NCBI GenBank assembly: GCA_020852595.1
Contig: JADZAK010000122.1
Span: 1 to 36,637 of the forward strand
From: Rhodospirillaceae bacterium
Lineage (GTDB): Bacteria > Pseudomonadota > Alphaproteobacteria > Rhodospirillales > Rhodospirillaceae
Reading direction: 5' to 3'
Length of the DNA: 36,637 nucleotides
Shown one piece after another: positions 32,541 to 36,637 of this stretch (positions are counted from its first letter, which is position 1; each line of letters starts with the position of its first letter). The position numbers and the translations under genes are program-made. The notes under the pieces are model-generated. The model saw nothing but the letters and a program-made list of their open reading frames with translations, searched no databases and was not told where the DNA came from.

Positions 32541-32924
32541 CTAGTTCTTGAGGGCGAGGGCGTCGATCAGCCCCTGCTCCAGGCCGTCGATGCCATAGGG
32601 TTTGCGGATGGTCGCGCAGCCCTGCATCGTCTCGGGCAGGCTGCGGTCGTCCATGCCGGTCGTGACGATGACGCGGATCCCGCGGTTCTGAAGCCGCTGC
32701 GCCGCCGGCGCGCTGGCTTCGCCCTTCAGCCGGTAATCCAACAACACGGCGTCCACGTCCTCGGCGGTGATGCTGTCGGCCAAGGACATCGCCTCGGTCA
32801 GGGTGCGCGCGGTGCCCGCATGCACGCAGCCCAGTTCATCGAGCATGATCTCGAGCATCGCGCCGATGGGCACTTCGTCTTCGATCACGGCAATGCGTTT
32901 GCCGGCGAGAATGGGGTTGCTCAC
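32541..32924 (-). CDS. Orphan single-domain response regulator
   Basis: 127-aa receiver with no output domain. Acidic pair E15/D16 (AVIEDE), phospho-acceptor D63 (VLLDYRL), conserved Thr in VTTG, and K108 (IRKPYG) are all present. GTG at 32924 is the start; the longer frame upstream has no domain. Single-domain receivers can tune the general stress phosphorelay (SdrG in Sphingomonas, MrrA in Caulobacter); the FATGY motif of that group is replaced by VTTGMDD, so membership is unsure. No kinase gene is adjacent. A GCAAC-N16-CGTT site lies at the usual distance. Confidence 0.88.
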   Translation of the reverse strand: MSNPILAGKRIAVIEDEVPIGAMLEIMLDELGCVHAGTARTLTEAMSLADSITAEDVDAVLLDYRLKGEASAPAAQRLQNRGIRVIVTTGMDDRSLPETMQGCATIRKPYGIDGLEQGLIDALALKN

Positions 32925-32961
32925 GTCCTGTCCTATCCAAGGCTGGAACCTTGATCGCGAT

Positions 32962-32986
32962 AACGCCGCATTTGGGATTTGGTTGC
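32962..32986 (-). promoter_or_regulatory. EcfG-type promoter candidate of the receiver gene
   Basis: Minus strand: GCAAC (32986-32982), 16 bp, CGTT (32965-32962). One mismatch; same variant as at 25733. The -10 ends 37 nt before GTG 32924. Confidence 0.5.
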
Positions 32987-33043
32987 GCTCTCTAATTGCA
33001 AAGCTGTGTTTCCGGCGCCGATTTCCGCGCAACACGGGGGGCC

Positions 33044-33068
33044 GGAACAAGAAGCCTCCCCGTTCGTA
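33044..33068 (+). promoter_or_regulatory. EcfG-type promoter candidate of the FAD-Rieske gene
   Basis: GGAAC (33044-33048), 16 bp, CGTA (33065-33068). Perfect -35, one mismatch in the -10, which ends 64 nt before ATG 33133. Confidence 0.45.
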
Positions 33069-33132
33069 TTCACTCCTTAGGGATCTCCCCGCGCCCACGA
33101 CGCGCGATGCGCGCAAAACCTAAGGAGCCGCC

Positions 33133-34695
33133 ATGGATCTGACCACGCAAGGCACCCGCTCGCTCTGGATGGAGGACCTTGCCCGCCCCGCGCCCGAGCT
33201 CACCTCGGGCCGCCGTGCCGAGACCGTCGTGGTCGGCGCCGGCATCGCCGGTCTCACCACCGCTTATCTTCTGGCCAAGGCGGGCCGCGACGTCCTCGTG
33301 CTCGATCGGGGCGGCGTCGGTCACGGCATGACCGCGCGCACCGCCGCGCACCTGTCCACCGCGCTCGATGACCGCTGGTACAAGCTCATCGCCCAGAGCG
33401 GCGAAGCCAACGCCATGACCGCGGCCGACGCTTTCATCCGCCATGTCGATTTCATCGAGGCGGTGCAGCAGGATGAAAACATCGATTGCGATTTCGCCCG
33501 CGTCGACGGCTACCTCATCCTCGCCGACGGCGACGAGCGCGCGACCTTGGAAAAGGAACGCGACGCCGCGCACAAACTCGGACTCGCGGACGTCACCCTC
33601 GACGAGCCCTGCCCCATGGACAAATTGACGTCCCGCGCCTGCCTCAAGTTCCCGCGCCAGGGGCGCTTTCACCCCTTGAGATATCTGGACGGTCTCGCGC
33701 GCTGCATCAAGCGGGACGGCGGCCAGATCATGCGCGCGCATGTGACCGCGGTCTGGGACGGCGATACGGTCGTTATCGAGTGTGAAGGCGGAATCAAGGT
33801 CCAGGCGGACTCCGCCGTCATCGCCACCAACACGCCCATCAACGACCGTGTCGTCATCCACACCAAGCAGGCGCCTTATCGGACATACGCCATCGCGGCC
33901 ACGGTGCCGTCGGGATCGGTGCCCGACGTGCTCGCCTGGGAAACGGGCATGCCCTACCACTATGTGCGCCTTCAGCCCGGCGCGGACGGCACGGATCTCC
34001 TCATCGTCGGCGGCGAGGATCACAAAAGCGGCCAGGCCCACGACGGCGCCTCGCGCTTCCAGAAACTCGAACTTTGGGCCTTGGCGCGCTTCCCCGAGAT
34101 CCGGCGTTTCACCGCGCGCTGGTCCGGCCAGGTCATGGAGAGCGCCGACTTCCTCGGCTATCTCGGCCGGAACCCGGGCGACAGGAACGTGTTCGTCATC
34201 ACCGGCGATTCCGGCATGGGCATGACCCACGGCGCCATCGGCGGCATGATCGTCTCCGACCTCATCCGCGGCAAAAACAATCCCTGGGCCGGCCTGTTCG
34301 ATCCCGCGCGTGTCACGCCGAAAGCCGCCGGGCGCTTCGCGCGCGAAAATCTCAATGTCGTCGCCCAGTTCGCCGGATATGTGATGCCCGGCGATGTCGG
34401 CGATGTCGCCGCGATCCCCCCAAACGGCGGCGCCATCGTGCGCCGGGGCGCGGCGAAACACGCGGTCTATCGCCGCGCCGACGGCACGCTTGTCGAAAAA
34501 TCCGCCGTCTGTCCGCACATGGGCTGCCTGGTCGCCTGGAACCCGGTGGAGACGTGCTGGGACTGCCCCTGCCACGGCTCGCAGTTCAGCGCCGAGGGCG
34601 AGGTCATCAATGGCCCGGCGACGACGGGTTTGTCGCCCGTCGGCAAACCCGCACGCGCCGCCCACAGCCACGAGACCGATCGCCCGCCCAGCTGA
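33133..34695 (+). CDS. FAD-dependent oxidoreductase with C-terminal Rieske domain
   Basis: 520 aa. N-terminal DAO-type FAD domain with VVGAGIAG (about 33-40) and the substrate-binding middle part; the end of the flavin domain is GDSGMGMTHGAIGGMI. The C-terminal Rieske domain (about 430-510) has CPHMGC (C460, H462) and CPCHGSQF (C478, H481) as [2Fe-2S] ligands. This domain pair occurs in widespread bacterial proteins of unknown substrate that may pass electrons from an amine or sugar donor. AAGGAG lies 6 nt before ATG 33133. No signal peptide, so cytosolic. Confidence 0.93.
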   Translation: MDLTTQGTRSLWMEDLARPAPELTSGRRAETVVVGAGIAGLTTAYLLAKAGRDVLVLDRGGVGHGMTARTAAHLSTALDDRWYKLIAQSGEANAMTAADAFIRHVDFIEAVQQDENIDCDFARVDGYLILADGDERATLEKERDAAHKLGLADVTLDEPCPMDKLTSRACLKFPRQGRFHPLRYLDGLARCIKRDGGQIMRAHVTAVWDGDTVVIECEGGIKVQADSAVIATNTPINDRVVIHTKQAPYRTYAIAATVPSGSVPDVLAWETGMPYHYVRLQPGADGTDLLIVGGEDHKSGQAHDGASRFQKLELWALARFPEIRRFTARWSGQVMESADFLGYLGRNPGDRNVFVITGDSGMGMTHGAIGGMIVSDLIRGKNNPWAGLFDPARVTPKAAGRFARENLNVVAQFAGYVMPGDVGDVAAIPPNGGAIVRRGAAKHAVYRRADGTLVEKSAVCPHMGCLVAWNPVETCWDCPCHGSQFSAEGEVINGPATTGLSPVGKPARAAHSHETDRPPS

Positions 34696-34716
34696 GCCTC
34701 TGAAATATCCGCATGA

Positions 34717-34762
34717 GAATGCGCAATTCCGCGCATGATGTGAATGCGCAATTCCGCGCATG
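34717..34762. repeat. Duplicated 21-bp palindromic motif upstream of the membrane protein gene
   Basis: Two identical 21-bp copies (34717-34737 and 34742-34762), each holding the near-palindrome ATGCGC-AATTCC-GCGCAT, 25 bp apart start to start. They fill the 155-bp gap between the FAD-Rieske stop and ATG 34851. Tandem operator sites are plausible; a recent tandem duplication is the alternative. Confidence 0.6.
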
Positions 34763-34850
34763 GGTAAAATCGCTAAAAAGGACTTGCAACCGCGCGTTGA
34801 TTTTGGTCATTATTTCCGCGGACGGGCGCCTTTAGGTTAGAGGCCCTTTG

Positions 34851-36563
34851 ATGAGTTTGTTGACAAGCCTGCGCGCCGCCGGCGCGGATGCGCGCACGGC
34901 GGCGCGTCCCTTCTCCCAAGACACCGAGGCGCACGGCAGCGGCAGAAATCGGAATATCGCGCTCGCCGCGGCCATCGCGCTTGCGACCGTCGCCGTGCTC
35001 GCCTCGCGCCGCACGACGACTCTGACCACGCCCTACCTGTGGGCCGAGGACGGCCTCGACATCGTGCCGCAATTCGTCCTGCGCGGCTGGCCCAGCCTGC
35101 TCGATCCCATCTCCGGCTACATGGCGTTCATCCCGCGCCTGATCTCCTACATCGCCTTGAGCGTGACGCCGCAGGCCTATCCCCTCACCGGCACGGTTCT
35201 GTCCTGGGCCTTCATGGCCGGCGTGCGTGCCTTCCTCGCGCTCGCGCCGACGCGGCTTCGCGCGCGCCCCTGGATCGCGCTCGCCTGTCTGTTCGTGCCC
35301 ACCGATCCGGAAGTCTTCGGCACTTCGCTCTATTCCTTCTGGTGGGCGGGCCTGATCCTCATGGCGCTCCCCATGTGGGAATACGGCCCGCGCCTCTTCA
35401 AGACACGGCTGGCGCTGGCGGTCGTCTGCGGACTTTCCACACCGGTCACCGTCATGATCGCGCCGCTGATCGCCCTGCGCGCCGTCGCTCTGCGCACCCG
35501 CCACGACATCGCCATCGCCGCCGCCGTCGCCGTGTGCGCCGTTCTGCAGGTGCGCGAGATCCTCGCCGTTCACACCGACACCATGTCGTCGGCCATGTCC
35601 TGGCGCACCCTCGTGCAGATCTTCGACAAGTTCTTCGGGCGCTACGTCTGGGGCCTGGACACCGCCAACGCGAGCCAGGAGTTCTGGCTCGCCGTGCTCG
35701 GCGTCGGCCTCGCCGCGCTCATCGTTTACACCCTTGTCGCCCTCAAGGACCGCTGGCTGGCCTTGTGCCTCTTGTATCTGCTCGGCGGCAGCATCGCCCT
35801 CTCGGTGATGCGGGTCAGCGTCGAGATCATGGGCCCCACCGGCGGCGGTCCGCGCTATTTCTTCTATCCGTATGTCATGCTCGGCTGGATCCTGATCCAG
35901 GGCCTCGCCTCCGCCCGGGGCAACATGCGCGCGCTGTTCGCCGCGCCGCTTCTCTTCGCCCTCGCCAACGCGGCCTTGTCGGGCTGGAACCGCGCCGTCG
36001 ACGATACCTTCTCCTTCCGGCGCCAGATCCAGTCCTGCACGCACTTCGAGGAATACGGCATGCCCATCCACAAGGCGGGCTCGCGGTTCGATATTTTCCG
36101 CGGCACCTATCCGCGCCGCGTCTGCGCCTATATCGCCGCGCGCATGGAGCCGCTCGAGGAAAACGATCTGCGCCCCTTCACCTGGCGTCACGCCGGCTTC
36201 GCCGCGGGCACCCGCCATCCGCTTCGCATCGTGTCGCAGACCTTGTCCGGAACCGCGGCCGGCACGCCGCCGCAGGGCTACACCATGCGCGGCACCTACG
36301 ACGGTCTTTTGCCCATAGGCGATGTCACCCTCGAGGTCCGGCGCGGCGAGATGATCCTCTACGCCGGCGGCGGGGAGTCGAAACCGCCGCGCTACGATCT
36401 GCGCACCGCGACCCACCACTTCACCGGCGCCCTGCCGCTGTGTCCGGAGCCCTGCACGCTGGCCTTCGGGTCCGACCTCCTGCCCGAGACCTTCACGCTG
36501 CGCCTGTCCGACGACAGCGACGCCCCCGGCGACTGGTTCGCGGTCGGGCAACCCGCCCCGTAA
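34851..36563 (+). CDS. Polytopic membrane protein, possibly glycosyltransferase-like
   Basis: 570 aa. A cytoplasmic N-terminus (about 1-35), then roughly ten hydrophobic segments (about 36-385) and a soluble C-terminal part of about 180 residues (FRRQIQSCTHFEEYGMP..). The first large loop contains PYLWAEDGLDIV; a WAEDG motif after the first helix is familiar from uncharacterised membrane proteins resembling GT-C glycosyltransferases, where an acidic pair in this loop is catalytic. Assignment is tentative. ATG at 34851 preferred over TTG 34848. No neighbouring polysaccharide genes are in the window. Confidence 0.65.
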   Translation: MSLLTSLRAAGADARTAARPFSQDTEAHGSGRNRNIALAAAIALATVAVLASRRTTTLTTPYLWAEDGLDIVPQFVLRGWPSLLDPISGYMAFIPRLISYIALSVTPQAYPLTGTVLSWAFMAGVRAFLALAPTRLRARPWIALACLFVPTDPEVFGTSLYSFWWAGLILMALPMWEYGPRLFKTRLALAVVCGLSTPVTVMIAPLIALRAVALRTRHDIAIAAAVAVCAVLQVREILAVHTDTMSSAMSWRTLVQIFDKFFGRYVWGLDTANASQEFWLAVLGVGLAALIVYTLVALKDRWLALCLLYLLGGSIALSVMRVSVEIMGPTGGGPRYFFYPYVMLGWILIQGLASARGNMRALFAAPLLFALANAALSGWNRAVDDTFSFRRQIQSCTHFEEYGMPIHKAGSRFDIFRGTYPRRVCAYIAARMEPLEENDLRPFTWRHAGFAAGTRHPLRIVSQTLSGTAAGTPPQGYTMRGTYDGLLPIGDVTLEVRRGEMILYAGGGESKPPRYDLRTATHHFTGALPLCPEPCTLAFGSDLLPETFTLRLSDDSDAPGDWFAVGQPAP

Positions 36564-36579
36564 AGCCACCCCCTCCCCC

Positions 36580-36637
36580 TCAATTAAGTATACTGTCCCC
36601 GCAACTAGCTAGTTGCGGGGACAGTATACTTAATTGA
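36580..36637. repeat. Perfect 58-bp palindrome at the window end
   Basis: Two exact 29-nt arms (36580-36608 and 36609-36637) with no spacer; the right arm begins CTAGTTGCGGGGACAGTATA. 26 bp of the arm recurs at 29748-29773. A CCCTCCCCCT stretch just before it recalls family-B repeats. The window stopping exactly at the palindrome edge suggests a contig break at a repeat, so the second arm could also be an assembly effect. Confidence 0.85.

Noticed and set aside
34773-36569. 598-codon minus frame opposite the polytopic membrane protein
   Set aside because: Antisense shadow rich in Gly/Arg/Glu; the plus frame has clear transmembrane periodicity.

Overview
The window is a high-GC bacterial chromosome segment of about 36.6 kb that reads as an alphaproteobacterium. 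The markers are a HdaA-type DnaA regulator, the PhyR-EcfG-NepR general stress response (known only from Alphaproteobacteria), a ferritin-like protein closest to the Rhodospirillum EncFtn family, and the rnd-ppx-ppk-hdaA-purM neighbourhood common in that class. The order cannot be fixed from the sequence; a Rhodospirillales- or Micropepsales-like lineage is my guess. No rRNA, tRNA, CRISPR array, prophage or transposase gene is visible.

Layout. (1) 1-11.8 kb is housekeeping: RNase D, exopolyphosphatase and polyphosphate kinase, a SixA-like phosphatase, HdaA with a DUF2066 partner, purM, a separately placed purN, ndk, an NTF2-like protein, an esterase and a small membrane protein. (2) 11.9-16.1 kb holds a short terminated transcript with a possible 29-codon ORF, an EF-G paralogue whose catalytic GTPase histidine is replaced by alanine, a small membrane protein and a TAXI-type lipoprotein. 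(3) 16.2-20.6 kb is a nitrogen module: a consensus sigma-54 promoter, a TorF-type porin, amtB, glnK, and a convergent allophanate-hydrolase-like amidase. (4) 20.6-23.7 kb has a GTP-type PEP carboxykinase, a DUF2939 protein and cytochrome c. (5) 23.7-34.7 kb is a general-stress island: EncFtn-like ferritin, GreB, YqjE- and YqjD-like membrane proteins, DUF3309, Fe-SOD, DUF1328, entericidin, PhyR, an unknown 99-aa protein, EcfG, NepR, an AI-2E family permease, CsbD, small membrane and SH3 proteins, an orphan receiver and a FAD-Rieske oxidoreductase. (6) 34.8-36.6 kb has a polytopic membrane protein, and the window ends on a perfect 58-bp palindrome.

The most notable result is a set of eleven promoter-like sites of the EcfG form (GGAAC, 16-17 bp, CGTT) in the stress island. 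Three match perfectly, eight differ at one base, and eight of the eleven place the -10 element 34-42 nt before a start codon. If real, they join the ferritin, the membrane proteins, the SH3 protein, the orphan receiver and the 99-aa unknown protein into one local regulon with its own regulators. The gene order ecfG then nepR is the reverse of the usual order.

Several dispersed palindromic repeat families lie in the gaps: GTCAT..CCCGG elements, CCCTCCCC..GGGGTCGTTT elements, and a GGGGACAGTATACTTAATT element.
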